A stretch of DNA of 21,949 nt from Neisseriales bacterium (GCA_008017145.1 SSGY01000001.1:1-21949); one strand, 5' to 3'; positions 1-7,730 are shown, counted from the first letter of the stretch. A program made the numbers and translations. Notes: a model not told the origin generated them from the sequence alone.

Positions 1-797
1 AAATGCATGGTTAGCGGATTATTTTTATCTACAAATAATAATGGTATTTTACCAGATTTAAAAATTTGTGCACAGATCATCGTAATTAAAGCGCGTCCAT
101 AACCTTTGCCACGATTGATTGGTAATACCGCTACGGTAGAAATAGCTTGATATTTTGGAGTTTGGCGAATTATCTCGACAATACCCAGAGCGTTCCTGCT
201 GTTATCCTCTAAAATAAATCCCACTTCACCCGCAATAAATTGCTGAGCAACAGTCACGGCAGAAGCGATTATTTCATCTTTGGGTACTTGCGGATAAATA
301 TCCAATAAAAACTGTTGGCAGCGCTCAGTTACCACTGCAAGATCGGAATTACGTGCTTGACGCAATGAATGTTGAATCATAGTGCTGGGTTGCAATTTTT
401 CCATTATCAACATCTCAGTATGATGAAGTAATTCATAAGATACAGAACCGCGCTGACACCAAGACCCTGCAAATTTCTCACTCAATTTAACTTGCGCAAC
501 TATGCCATGAAGCGTAATCTCATTGCTAATTAAAAAAGCGTGCAAGATACACAAATCAGCAAGCACCCACGTGTGAGATAAAATCAGCGTTCCACCCTGA
601 AAAGCACTGATAATTGCTACTTTGCTCGCCTGACCATCAACAAATAATACTAGACCAAGCTTGAGCTGTTCAGGTTTATGTTCAGCACGTAGAGCTATAC
701 CTAGCGATAGATTATTGTGCGCTTCGTGTTGTAATAAAATAGGCTTGGCAAAATGCCAAAACTCTTGGTAATTGGTGTAGGATTTTATTTGTTGCAT
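1..797 (-). CDS. GNAT-family N-acetyltransferase, 3' end cut by window edge
   Basis: An open frame reads from an ATG at 797 down to the left edge without a stop, giving 265 residues with the C-terminus missing. The GNAT acetyl-CoA binding motif A is visible near residues 221-237 (VAVLPINRGKGYGRALI), matching the R-G-x-G-x-G/A loop that binds the pyrophosphate of acetyl-CoA. The first ~140 residues form a separate N-terminal region I do not recognise, so this is a two-part protein with the acetyltransferase domain at the C-terminal end. The acceptor substrate cannot be inferred. A good -10 box lies upstream on the same strand. A degraded second copy of its first ~50 codons is present at 4541-4687. 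Confidence 0.8.
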   Translation of the reverse strand, partial: MQQIKSYTNYQEFWHFAKPILLQHEAHNNLSLGIALRAEHKPEQLKLGLVLFVDGQASKVAIISAFQGGTLILSHTWVLADLCILHAFLISNEITLHGIVAQVKLSEKFAGSWCQRGSVSYELLHHTEMLIMEKLQPSTMIQHSLRQARNSDLAVVTERCQQFLLDIYPQVPKDEIIASAVTVAQQFIAGEVGFILEDNSRNALGIVEIIRQTPKYQAISTVAVLPINRGKGYGRALITMICAQIFKSGKIPLLFVDKNNPLTMH

Positions 798-851
798 AAT
801 TTAGAGGTCTTTATCAAACAAAACTCCGTTGGAAAACGCGAGTGGGATTAG

Positions 852-880
852 ATTATATCATAATCAAAACGGATACAAAA
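852..880 (-). promoter_or_regulatory. Candidate promoter of the GNAT gene
   Basis: On the minus strand a perfect -10 hexamer TATAAT occupies 857-852, about 55 bases upstream of the ATG at 797. The -35 is poor: TTTGTA at 16 bp spacing is the best match. The -10 is seen directly; its function is inferred. Confidence 0.35.
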
Positions 881-912
881 CTACGCAACTAACAAGGTTC
901 ATCAATAATTAT

Positions 913-941
913 TTATCCTTCTATTGTTGAGATGTTATAAT
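913..941 (+). promoter_or_regulatory. Candidate promoter upstream of the EamA pseudogene
   Basis: A TATAAT hexamer lies at 936-941, about 95 bases before the TTG start at 1036. The sequence 17 bp further upstream (TTATCC) is a weak -35. The rest of the 798-1035 gap shows no gene or strong hairpin. Confidence 0.3.
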
Positions 942-1035
942 ATAATTCATTGTCTTTTTTATCAAATAGTAAAAACAAGCAAGCATTATCTAACTTATAT
1001 TTAACTTCTTATGCTGATATATTAAAGGTATATTT

Positions 1036-1477
1036 TTGAGTAAATTAAAACAAATTCAGTCTTCTAAATGGCTTGATTCAACCTTATTGCTGTTGGTCGC
1101 AATGGTTTGGGGTACTAGCTATGGGATTGCAAAAAATGCAGTTTTATACTATCCAGTATTGGGCTTTGTCGCACTAAGATTTTGTATTACTTCAATTATA
1201 TTTATACCCACCGCATTTAAGCTGACTAAAAAAAGCATTGTAACAACAATTAAAGCTGGTTTACCGCTGGGTTTTATTCTGTTCTATGTTTGCTTTCTTT
1301 GTGCAAAATTTTTCAGTTAAACGAACTTCTCCGACTAAAGCTGCACTATTAATGGGAAGTGAGCCTGTCTGGGGTGCTCTATATGCTACAATAATGATGC
1401 ATGAATCTCTAAGCTTGATTGCGTGGATTGGCGGTTTAGTTATTGTTATAGCAACGCTCTGGGCTACTGTTAAATAG
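1036..1477 (+). pseudogene. Frameshifted, half-length EamA/DMT-type transporter
   Basis: Two overlapping frames together give one EamA-like unit. Frame 1 (1036-1320) has the N-terminal signature LLLLVAMVWGTSYGIAKNA and three hydrophobic segments. Frame 2 (open from about 1286 to 1477) continues with TSPTKAALLMGSEPVWGALYA, a typical EamA C-terminal pattern, and ends at a stop after one more hydrophobic segment. The frames differ by one base, and the switch lies near 1290-1316 in an AAAA/TTTTT tract. Even if rejoined the product would be ~147 residues, whereas DMT permeases are normally ~300 with two EamA domains. It therefore also lacks half the protein, either by deletion or by recombination between the two repeats. 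Translation would begin at TTG (1036) with AAAGG upstream. A second, shorter decayed copy of the 3' part lies at 4448-4539. Confidence 0.75.
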
Positions 1478-1532
1478 TATTGACTGTCAATGCGTGGGTT
1501 CTATTATCCACACAACAACGATATAGTTATAT

Positions 1533-1657
1533 ATACTCTTCGTCTTTGAATCTTGGACTTTGTCGGATTTCAAAAAAGACTCCTTATGTAGTTCTGACTA
1601 CACTACGTCGTCTTTTTTATCAAGCCTTCGCGTCCAAGAATCAAAGACTGTGAGTGT
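1533..1657. repeat. Imperfect palindromic element overlapping the lysR 3' end
   Basis: The outer arms at 1542-1558 (GTCTTTGAATCTTGGAC) and 1632-1648 (GTCCAAGAATCAAAGAC) are inverted repeats with one mismatch, and weaker complementarity continues outward to about 1533 and 1657. Inner pairings are AAAAAAGAC (1572-1580) with GTCTTTTTT (1609-1617), and TGTAGT (1587-1592) with ACTACA (1597-1602) around a TCTG loop. The lysR stop codon (1598-1600) is at the centre, so the right arm is translated as the last ~19 LysR residues. The T-rich hairpin also sits between converging genes and could act as a bidirectional terminator. The structure resembles REP-like or Rickettsia-type palindromic elements that enter reading frames; this is analogy, not a family match. 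Confidence 0.75.
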
Positions 1658-2545
1658 ATTAGAATCTAGCTTAGAAAATATAAAATCAACGAATTTTCCA
1701 ACTTTGGGTTCCAGATAGCGAACTTTTTTGTAATACATATAAAAATCAGCATCTGGGCTAAGTTCCGGCAAAATCTCAATCAGCTCACCAGACTCAAGTT
1801 CATCTTTGATGTAACTTGAGAGACATTGCATAATTCCAATATGATTTTTGGTACAAGCTATCATCGTCTGAGCACTATTAACATACAGATATGGTTCCAG
1901 TATAATATTTTCATCTTTTAGCCTGAGGCTTTTAGGATTTGAGCGGATAGTATGCGTTATGTACGGATGATTTTTTATTTCGTCTACTGTCTTCGGAATG
2001 CCATGAATCCGTGCATATTCTGGGGTACAACATAAGACGCCAGTTATTTTAAACATGAATTTTTTTACTACATCACGAGTGTTTTCTTCAACCTGTTCCA
2101 TTGTTAATTCAATAGCCATACAAATATCTACATCTTCATTATGAAGCCTAGGAATTCGCTCTGCAACTTCAAGTACCGGAGTTATTTTAGGATACAGTGC
2201 ACGAAATTCAGAAATATAAGGAATAATATATTTGTTTATCGCATACGCTGGTGCTAAAATTTTTAGCGTTCCCTCTGGTTCTTTTTTATGCAAAAAGGCA
2301 AGACTTTCCAAATCATCATAATGCTTAAGTAAGCCCTTGGCTTCCTCATAATAGATACGTCCAAACTCAGTCAGCATTAAGCTTCGGGTATCACGAATCA
2401 ACAAATTATTACCGATTTCTTCCTCAAGTTCAGATAATTGGCGACTAGTGCTTGGTAAGGATTGATAGAGCACTTTTGCCGCCTCAGTAAAACTCTGTTT
2501 CTCAACTATAGTGACAAAGTTTCGTAGCTTATTTAACTTATTCAT
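1598..2545 (-). CDS. LysR-type transcriptional regulator
   Basis: The 315-residue product has the N-terminal winged HTH of LysR regulators in residues ~1-60 (LRNFVTIVEKQSFTEAAKVL, then PSTSRQLSELEEEIG and LTEFGR), followed by a substrate-binding-like effector domain. The effector is unknown. It is divergent from the lipoprotein gene across a 142 bp gap that contains that gene's promoter, the usual layout for a LysR regulator and its target. Residues ~297-315 (TLTVFDSWTRRLDKKDDVV) are encoded by the right arm of a palindromic element and look like a late addition to a normally ~296-residue protein. The ATG at 2545 has a G-rich stretch just upstream. Confidence 0.9.
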   Translation of the reverse strand: MNKLNKLRNFVTIVEKQSFTEAAKVLYQSLPSTSRQLSELEEEIGNNLLIRDTRSLMLTEFGRIYYEEAKGLLKHYDDLESLAFLHKKEPEGTLKILAPAYAINKYIIPYISEFRALYPKITPVLEVAERIPRLHNEDVDICMAIELTMEQVEENTRDVVKKFMFKITGVLCCTPEYARIHGIPKTVDEIKNHPYITHTIRSNPKSLRLKDENIILEPYLYVNSAQTMIACTKNHIGIMQCLSSYIKDELESGELIEILPELSPDADFYMYYKKVRYLEPKVGKFVDFIFSKLDSNTLTVFDSWTRRLDKKDDVV

Positions 2546-2585
2546 TACCGCCCCAATTATTTTGTTTCTCGAAATAATAGTTTTA

Positions 2586-2624
2586 ATTATATCAATTTAC
2601 AAAATTATAATCAAGCCATATAAT
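2586..2624 (+). promoter_or_regulatory. Sigma70-like promoter of the lipoprotein gene, with a possible LysR dyad
   Basis: TTTACA (2596-2601) and TATAAT (2619-2624) are separated by exactly 17 bp, a near-consensus vegetative promoter about 65 bp before the ATG at 2688. A dyad ATTATA (2586-2591) / TATAAT (2606-2611) overlaps the -35 and could be an operator for the divergent LysR protein. In such AT-rich DNA the dyad may be chance. Confidence 0.55.
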
Positions 2625-2687
2625 ATCGTTAGCTAGCAAAAAAACCAACTAAAGCTAATAAATCCAAACATTACAAGGGATATAAAA

Positions 2688-4382
2688 ATGAGATCAAACT
2701 ACAAACAAATCACAAAAACATTGGCAATAACAGGCGGATTATTTTTAAGTGCATGTAATGGTGGTGGCAGTGCTAATAATGGACAAAATACTTCAGTAAC
2801 AAGTGGAACAGCAGCGCCAACAACAGCGGTTAGCACCCAAAGAAATACTGCTAGTACATCAGCAGGAATAAACGAATGGCCAAATTACCTTGCAATGGGC
2901 ACAATCAGCCAAGGGCTAACAAGTAGTGAACCAATCTCACAAAAAATTGATGCAATTTTTACTTATAACGGTGCCAATGGTAATGGTGATCCAGGGCTAA
3001 TTGAAACTCCCTATAAAATTTATAATATGATAAATATGGCAAAAACTATCAAACAAAATACAGGCTATAGCGTAAATCCAAACATCGTTGAATATCAGTG
3101 GCAATTAAGTGGCGGCTGGAATACTGAAGATGTATTAAATCAAGATTATCTGGTAAAACATTTATTTAATCTGGCGTTTCTTGCTTCCACCTTACAGACA
3201 GATGCTTATGCTGCAACAGGTACACATGGAACAATTTTATTAAACCCAGACTTACTTGGTTTTATCGGCAATACCCAGCGTGAAGCAGATATAGATGCAC
3301 TAAATATTCAAGTAAATGGCGCAGTTAGTCAAGTATCATGCATGATGACTGAGTCGTTTAATTTCAATAACGCACCTGGATGTACTTATAATTGGGATAA
3401 ACAACCAATTACAACAACTGGGACAGTAAAAGATCTGATTAACTGGCTAAAAGGTAAAACAGATAACTATAGTGCCGGACAAGCATTTAGCAACTGCGTT
3501 GAATCATATGTAATTAAGCAATGTGCGAGTAAGACTGCAAATAACCAGCTACCACAATTCACTTCTAATTTTAATGGCTGGATTCAAGCACAGAATTATC
3601 TGGTGCACAACTATGGTCCACAGGTAAATCTTGGCTGGCATATGAATATTTCAGCTACCCCAGGTGGCGGCTGGTGGGTCCATGAAGGCAAAAATGCAGT
3701 GACACCATATGTTAATCAGGTATTGTCTTTACTCAATCACTACAGTGTATTTAGCGGTACTTATAAGCCAGATTTCATTTACTTTGACCGCTATGGAGCA
3801 GATGATTATGCTGGTAGCCTTGCGGATAATGCGGGACAAACATTAGTCCAAAACCAAGCAACCTTATATAATGATCAAGACTGGGATAATTTCTTACAAA
3901 TGACAAAACAGATTAGTGAAGGACTTGCTAGTGGCTTTGGTAAACCATACGTGCCAGTAATGTTATGGCAAATCCCAGCAGCACATATTCAGACTAATGC
4001 CGAAAAAATAGAATCTGGGATAAATGCAGCCGAAGAAGGCTCAGCACCTGACTATTTCTTCGGTGATCCTGCGCTTAATTCAAGCCTTAATAATATTGCG
4101 GATTGGATTAATCAGGGAGTTGGTACATTAAACTCTAAATATGGATTATGCGCCGGATTAACTGCCAGCCAATGCCTAACATTGAATAACTTTAACTGGG
4201 GACATAGCGATAACGGTAAACTCCAAGCCGCAGCAGATGCACATGTGTTTTCAATCTTGTGGGGCGCGGGTGGATTTGCTACCGCAGTGTGGGCTATTCC
4301 GGGAGTATCTTTCCCTGATAATGGCTGGATGGCAAATACGCTTAATAACTATTATACCAATCGTAAACAGCCACTAAATTAA
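2688..4382 (+). CDS. Secreted lipoprotein of unknown family, possible glycoside-hydrolase-like fold
   Basis: The 564-residue product starts with a lipoprotein signal peptide: basic N-terminus, hydrophobic core and lipobox LSAC with the lipidated cysteine at residue 23. A Gly/Ser/Thr/Asn-rich linker follows to about residue 62. Residue 24 is Asn rather than Asp, so outer-membrane sorting is plausible. The body is rich in aromatic residues and contains strand-like segments ending in acidic or polar residues: LGWHMNI, PDFIYFDRYGADD (362-373), VMLWQIPAAH (from ~424) and ILWGAGGFATAVW (from 523). That pattern suggests a TIM-barrel carbohydrate-active enzyme, but I recognise no named family and the catalytic residues are not established. 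The RBS AAGGGA precedes the ATG at good distance. The gene is monocistronic, with its own promoter and terminator, beside a divergent LysR regulator. Confidence 0.8.
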   Translation: MRSNYKQITKTLAITGGLFLSACNGGGSANNGQNTSVTSGTAAPTTAVSTQRNTASTSAGINEWPNYLAMGTISQGLTSSEPISQKIDAIFTYNGANGNGDPGLIETPYKIYNMINMAKTIKQNTGYSVNPNIVEYQWQLSGGWNTEDVLNQDYLVKHLFNLAFLASTLQTDAYAATGTHGTILLNPDLLGFIGNTQREADIDALNIQVNGAVSQVSCMMTESFNFNNAPGCTYNWDKQPITTTGTVKDLINWLKGKTDNYSAGQAFSNCVESYVIKQCASKTANNQLPQFTSNFNGWIQAQNYLVHNYGPQVNLGWHMNISATPGGGWWVHEGKNAVTPYVNQVLSLLNHYSVFSGTYKPDFIYFDRYGADDYAGSLADNAGQTLVQNQATLYNDQDWDNFLQMTKQISEGLASGFGKPYVPVMLWQIPAAHIQTNAEKIESGINAAEEGSAPDYFFGDPALNSSLNNIADWINQGVGTLNSKYGLCAGLTASQCLTLNNFNWGHSDNGKLQAAADAHVFSILWGAGGFATAVWAIPGVSFPDNGWMANTLNNYYTNRKQPLN

Positions 4383-4397
4383 TAGACTATCAAAGAT

Positions 4398-4433
4398 AAA
4401 TATCCTGCCAGCAATGCCTTGGCAGGATATTTC
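4398..4433 (+). terminator. Hairpin terminator after the lipoprotein gene
   Basis: A 13 bp perfect stem (AAATATCCTGCCA paired with TGGCAGGATATTT) with a 9-base loop begins 16 bases after the stop codon. The trailing U-tract is short (TTTC), so termination efficiency is uncertain. Confidence 0.7.
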
Positions 4434-4447
4434 AATTATGACTAGTA

Positions 4448-4539
4448 GCAATAATAGTTTGGGGAGCATTGTATGCCACGGTCGTGGTGCATGAATCATT
4501 AAATTCGATCACATGGATTGGCGGTTTAGTTATTGCATA
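4448..4539 (+). pseudogene. Fragment of an EamA transporter, second copy of 1360-1450
   Basis: Read on the plus strand this piece gives VWGALYATVVVHESLNSITW followed by IGGLVIAY. It aligns without gaps to the EamA pseudogene at 1036-1477 (VWGALYATIMMHESLSLIAW, then IGGLVIVI). DNA identity is high at the end (GGATTGGCGGTTTAGTTATTG is shared) and lower before it. There is no start codon, and the fragment breaks off directly into the GNAT fragment that follows. It is a relic with no plausible product. Confidence 0.75.
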
Positions 4540-4540
4540 C

Positions 4541-4687
4541 TCGAACTGTTCAGGTTTATCTTCAGCACGTAGAGTAGTTATATTTGGTACAAGACTATTT
4601 TGCGCTTCGTGTTGAAATAAAGTAGGCTCGGCAAAATGCCAAAACTCTCGGTAATCGGTATAGGATTTTATTTGTAGTATAATTTAA
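4541..4687 (-). pseudogene. Fragment of a GNAT acetyltransferase, second copy of 661-807
   Basis: On the minus strand it reads IKSYTDYREFWHFAEPTLFQ and onward to about 48 residues, clearly homologous to the N-terminus of the GNAT gene at 1-797 (IKSYTNYQEFWHFAKPILLQ). The initiator ATG has become ATA, there is a net 3-base insertion, and the rest of the gene is absent. Many differences change amino acids, consistent with decay without selection. Confidence 0.8.
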
Positions 4688-5109
4688 TAAACAATGCCAG
4701 ACTCTCTAACATAACAGCCCAAACTTAAACGTTTTAATTAAATAACATACAGTATTATATAATGATTTCCAAATACCGCGTTATCATTTCCAAAGTTCTT
4801 GTTTTGGCGTAGATATTAAAGTATACACTCCTATTATTGAGATATACTCAATTAAATATTTACCCCTGTAAATGTTTTTTTAAGACACTATCTCCTAATT
4901 ATTATTTGAAAGTATCTGACAATCCTCAAATTGAGTTTAAAATCGCAGTACCAAAAATTTGTGGTAAAGCACACAGCAAAAACATGCCTTACTAATAATA
5001 CGACTGGCTACCTCAGTATATTGGTCAGCAATTGATAAGAATTAATTTTACCTTAGCCTCAAGTGTCACTTTTCAAAAATCATTAATTTTTTAAAATATG
5101 GAGTTACTA
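4688..5109. other. AT-rich intergenic stretch without a convincing gene
   Basis: Besides the upstream signals of the small gene at 5110, I see no RNA gene or strong hairpin. A 40-codon open frame on the plus strand (4873-4995), including the residues VSDNPQIEFKIAVPKICGKA, lacks a start codon and is probably chance or another decayed gene fragment. Around 4835-4850 (TCCTATTATTGAGATATAC) there is weak resemblance to 918-938 upstream of the EamA pseudogene, so the duplicated debris may extend into this region. Confidence 0.4.
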
Positions 5110-5313
5110 ATGAAAAAACAAAAACTTTTATTCTTAATCATATCTCTTGCTGCAGTCAATTTTTCATTTGCAAATAATGCTAGTGAAGTGACTAGTAAAA
5201 AAGATTTAAAAGAACAAAATACTTCAAAAGCAAGGACACACAGAACAATACAACATCAACATCATCATTATAAACAAAACACTAAGAGGAAGAATTCATC
5301 TTCTAATATCTAG
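5110..5313 (+). CDS. Small His-rich exported protein
   Basis: I choose the ATG at 5110 because GGAG at 5100-5103 lies seven bases before it; an in-frame ATG at 5098 has no ribosome site. The 67-residue product begins with a typical Sec signal peptide (MKKQKLLFLIISLAAVNFSFA, cleavage after FSFA near residue 21). The ~46-residue mature part is polar and basic with a His-rich segment, RTIQHQHHHYKQN. Histidine clusters of this kind often bind divalent metals, but no family is recognised and metal binding is only a suggestion. There is no obvious partner gene. Confidence 0.6.
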   Translation: MKKQKLLFLIISLAAVNFSFANNASEVTSKKDLKEQNTSKARTHRTIQHQHHHYKQNTKRKNSSSNI

Positions 5314-5488
5314 TGTATCCGCAGTCCTGTTCAGTTTTTTAAATTTGGCATGTTATTGCTTAATCTTATCATGCCATCTCCACTAGTTAATCTTCTTACA
5401 GATAAATTCTTTGTGTATTTTGCACGCATGCATAAATATTTGTTAAAATTGGCAATTGACATAAATATAAAAAACAAATGGAGAATCC

Positions 5489-6202
5489 GTGACCGATCAA
5501 GAAGCGTTGGAACTGGTGGTTCGTTGCCACAACACAGTAAATGACAATACGATGGGAGTAATAATAAATCTCAATAATGAGGTAATTGCAGAAGATAAAA
5601 TATCCGCTAAACTTGCTAATATTCCGGGCGAAAGCCACTTAGGAAGAAAATTTATGATGGGTATTGATTGGCGAAGTGACATTATTGTCAAAAACCTTGA
5701 ACTTTGCTGCAATACAAGACGAACACAAAAATGGCTTTCATTACGCTTTTCGCGACAGCCAGAATATTGGCTGATCACCCTACGCTATATGCCATTAATA
5801 AATCTAACGACCAACAATGTTATAGGTTACAAAATATTGGGTGAAAAAATGGATGACCCGCTAACTTTCTATAATTTTGGAAAAGTAATAGAAAGTACAC
5901 AGGGAAATTCGTTGCTTAGTGATCAGCATAACATAAAATCAAACGAAGCAATTAAAGATGCTATCTTATTCCTGATTTTTCACTGCGAGAATTATCAACA
6001 AGTTGCTGACCTACTCTCATTGATTGTGGGAAGAAGTTACACTAAATCAATGGTATCTAAAGTAGTCAGTCGTACGCTTTACCCTCAATTTGGAGTAGTA
6101 AATTTAGAAAGTCTTAAAGCCGCAGCACACAAGCAAGGCTATCATAAGCACCTTCCAACTCCGCTTCTGGGTGAATTTATGTTCCCATTAGATAAACTAT
6201 AG
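5489..6202 (+). CDS. PAS/LuxR-like HTH transcriptional regulator (divergent)
   Basis: A GTG start at 5489 follows GGAG (5480-5483). The 237-residue product has an N-terminal region (~15-120) with a PAS-like alternation of strands, and a C-terminal region (~153-215) in which SNEAIKDAILFLIFHCENYQ, VADLLSL, TKSMVSKVVSRTLYPQFGV and SLKAAAHKQGYHKHLP resemble the helix-turn-helix of LuxR-type regulators that end with a longer C-terminal helix. The match is by pattern only: the usual LuxR Leu-Thr-x-Arg-Glu opening is replaced. I call it a probable DNA-binding regulator with unknown signal. It is monocistronic and converges on the cyclophilin gene. Confidence 0.5.
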   Translation: MTDQEALELVVRCHNTVNDNTMGVIINLNNEVIAEDKISAKLANIPGESHLGRKFMMGIDWRSDIIVKNLELCCNTRRTQKWLSLRFSRQPEYWLITLRYMPLINLTTNNVIGYKILGEKMDDPLTFYNFGKVIESTQGNSLLSDQHNIKSNEAIKDAILFLIFHCENYQQVADLLSLIVGRSYTKSMVSKVVSRTLYPQFGVVNLESLKAAAHKQGYHKHLPTPLLGEFMFPLDKL

Positions 6203-6209
6203 TAAATAA

Positions 6210-6239
6210 AATTCCGCTGGAATAAAATCCAACGGAATT
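6210..6239. terminator. Shared hairpin terminator between converging genes
   Basis: A 12 bp stem with one mismatch (AATTCCGCTGGA / TCCAACGGAATT) closes a 6-base loop in the gap between the stop at 6202 and the cyclophilin stop at 6263. On the minus strand the stem is followed by TTTATTTACT, so it best terminates the cyclophilin transcript, but it may work both ways. Confidence 0.7.
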
Positions 6240-6262
6240 AATCACTGGTAAATAAGTGGTAC

Positions 6263-6841
6263 TTATTTACTTGGGCAAGCCAACATCTTAGCCGACTTAA
6301 TCACTACTGGAGTAGTAGGAACATTTTCATACATTCCTACAGTTCCAGTTGGGACTCCAGCAATTTTATCTACTACAGCCTGACCTTGAACTACTTTACC
6401 AAATACTGCATAACCAGGGTTACTTGCAGAATAGTTTAAGAAATTATTATCTTTTACATTAATAAAAAACTGAGCAGTAGCAGAATTAGGATCATTAGTC
6501 CGCGCCATTGCAATAGTGTATTTATCATTCGTTAAACCATTATCTGCTTCATTTTTAATCGGTGCTTTAGTTGTCGCTTCATTCATTTTAGCATCAAAAC
6601 CACCACCTTGAATCATGAATCCAGGAATAACCCGATGGAAAATTTTATTAGAATAAAAACCAGAACTAACATATTGCTCAAAATTAGCTACCGTAACTGG
6701 CGCTTTAGCAAAATTAAGCTGCACAATAATTTTACCCTGATTGGTATCAAGCTCAGTACACGATTTAGCAGTAGTCGCAGCATTCGCCGCAGTTGCAGCA
6801 CCTAGACTTAACATCATAGTGATTAAAATATTTTTTCTCAT
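6263..6841 (-). CDS. ppiA: Periplasmic peptidyl-prolyl cis-trans isomerase (cyclophilin)
   Basis: The 192-residue product has a Sec signal peptide (residues 1-21, cleavage after ANA) and a cyclophilin domain. Diagnostic motifs are FHRVIP (68-73, containing the catalytic Arg), GFMIQGG, MART (112-115) and SATAQFFIN (120-128). The length fits a small bacterial PpiA, which accelerates proline isomerisation during folding of exported proteins. AAGGA precedes the ATG, and the gene has its own near-consensus promoter. The exact PpiA versus PpiB orthology is not proven, but the signal peptide supports PpiA. Confidence 0.93.
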   Translation of the reverse strand: MRKNILITMMLSLGAATAANAATTAKSCTELDTNQGKIIVQLNFAKAPVTVANFEQYVSSGFYSNKIFHRVIPGFMIQGGGFDAKMNEATTKAPIKNEADNGLTNDKYTIAMARTNDPNSATAQFFINVKDNNFLNYSASNPGYAVFGKVVQGQAVVDKIAGVPTGTVGMYENVPTTPVVIKSAKMLACPSK

Positions 6842-6879
6842 AAAGATAATCCTTTTAATTATTAGATAACAACCCCATT

Positions 6880-6909
6880 ATTATACTTGCTGCTGCCACT
6901 CTTCGGCAA
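6880..6909 (-). promoter_or_regulatory. Promoter of the cyclophilin gene
   Basis: On the minus strand TTGCCG (6909-6904) and a perfect TATAAT (6885-6880) are separated by 18 bp, about 40 bases before the ATG at 6841. It starts immediately after the stop codon of the amidotransferase gene, so the cyclophilin can be transcribed separately from the upstream cluster. Confidence 0.6.
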
Positions 6910-6918
6910 AAATGTCCA

Positions 6919-7704
6919 TCATTTTAACTTACTCCCATGCGATTGGCAAGCTTCAACAAATGCGGCAAACAAATAAGTATGCTCATCATACTGGCGGCAA
7001 GAGCGCTCGGGGTGTCCTTGCATTCCAATCACAAAGTGTTCGGGATCGCGACTTTCAACTACTTCAATCAAACCATCTTTGGCAAAACCTGATGCAAGCA
7101 AATCTTGCCCGAGGTGTTTAATTCCCTGATGATGAATTGAGCAAGTAAAGAAACAGGTTGAGCCAAAAATCTGATGAGCATGAGAGTTTTCTTCGATCAG
7201 AATTTCATGGTCGGGAATTTTCTCATTCGGCAAGATCGTATGAAGTACGTCATGAATAGGAATCTCTTGAAATAAAGTTCCACCTTCTGCAACATTAATC
7301 AACTGATAACCACGGCAAATACCAACTACTGGTAACTTACGTTTTTTGGCTGCCTGATAGAGTGCAATTTCAAACTTATCACGTTCAGGATTAGGCTTAT
7401 CACGTAACGGACGACTATATGGTGTGCCAGAACCATAAATATCACAATAGTCAATCGCACATTCCTCACCGTAAAATTGTGGATCAACATCCTGCCCACC
7501 AATAAATAAAATTCCATCTAAACGCGCAACAAGATGCTCTGCATCCTCGTGATCAATTTTACTATTAATAATCAATGGAATTCCACCATTTTCTAAAATT
7601 GCACTGACATAGTTATAACGAACAAAAATAAACTCATCACTATGGTTGGATACAGCTTTAATACTTTCAAAATTTGACGTGATTCCAATGATTGGCTTAC
7701 GCAC
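6919..7704 (-). CDS. Class I glutamine amidotransferase, gamma-glutamyl-GABA hydrolase (PuuD) type
   Basis: The 261-residue product matches the peptidase C26 family. GIITS-like opening PIIGITS, GGQDVDP (69-75), the nucleophile elbow GICRGYQ with Cys130, SIHHQ, and GMQGHPE with His231 and Glu233 complete a Cys-His-Glu triad. Family members hydrolyse gamma-glutamyl amides such as gamma-glutamyl-GABA in putrescine breakdown. No other Puu genes are nearby, so the true substrate is open. Translation starts at GTG 7704, six bases after AGGGG, and 26 bases after the metF stop, suggesting cotranscription. Confidence 0.85.
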   Translation of the reverse strand: MRKPIIGITSNFESIKAVSNHSDEFIFVRYNYVSAILENGGIPLIINSKIDHEDAEHLVARLDGILFIGGQDVDPQFYGEECAIDYCDIYGSGTPYSRPLRDKPNPERDKFEIALYQAAKKRKLPVVGICRGYQLINVAEGGTLFQEIPIHDVLHTILPNEKIPDHEILIEENSHAHQIFGSTCFFTCSIHHQGIKHLGQDLLASGFAKDGLIEVVESRDPEHFVIGMQGHPERSCRQYDEHTYLFAAFVEACQSHGSKLK

Positions 7705-7730
7705 TACATACCCCTAATTTATAAAACTGG

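Noticed and set aside
4873..4995. 40-codon open frame in the gap before the His-rich gene
   Set aside because: It has no start codon or ribosome site and no recognisable homology; kept only as a note in the intergenic entry.
5350..5544. Open frame of 64 codons on the plus strand
   Set aside because: It overlaps the well-supported GTG-started regulator in another frame, has no ribosome site and ends inside that gene.
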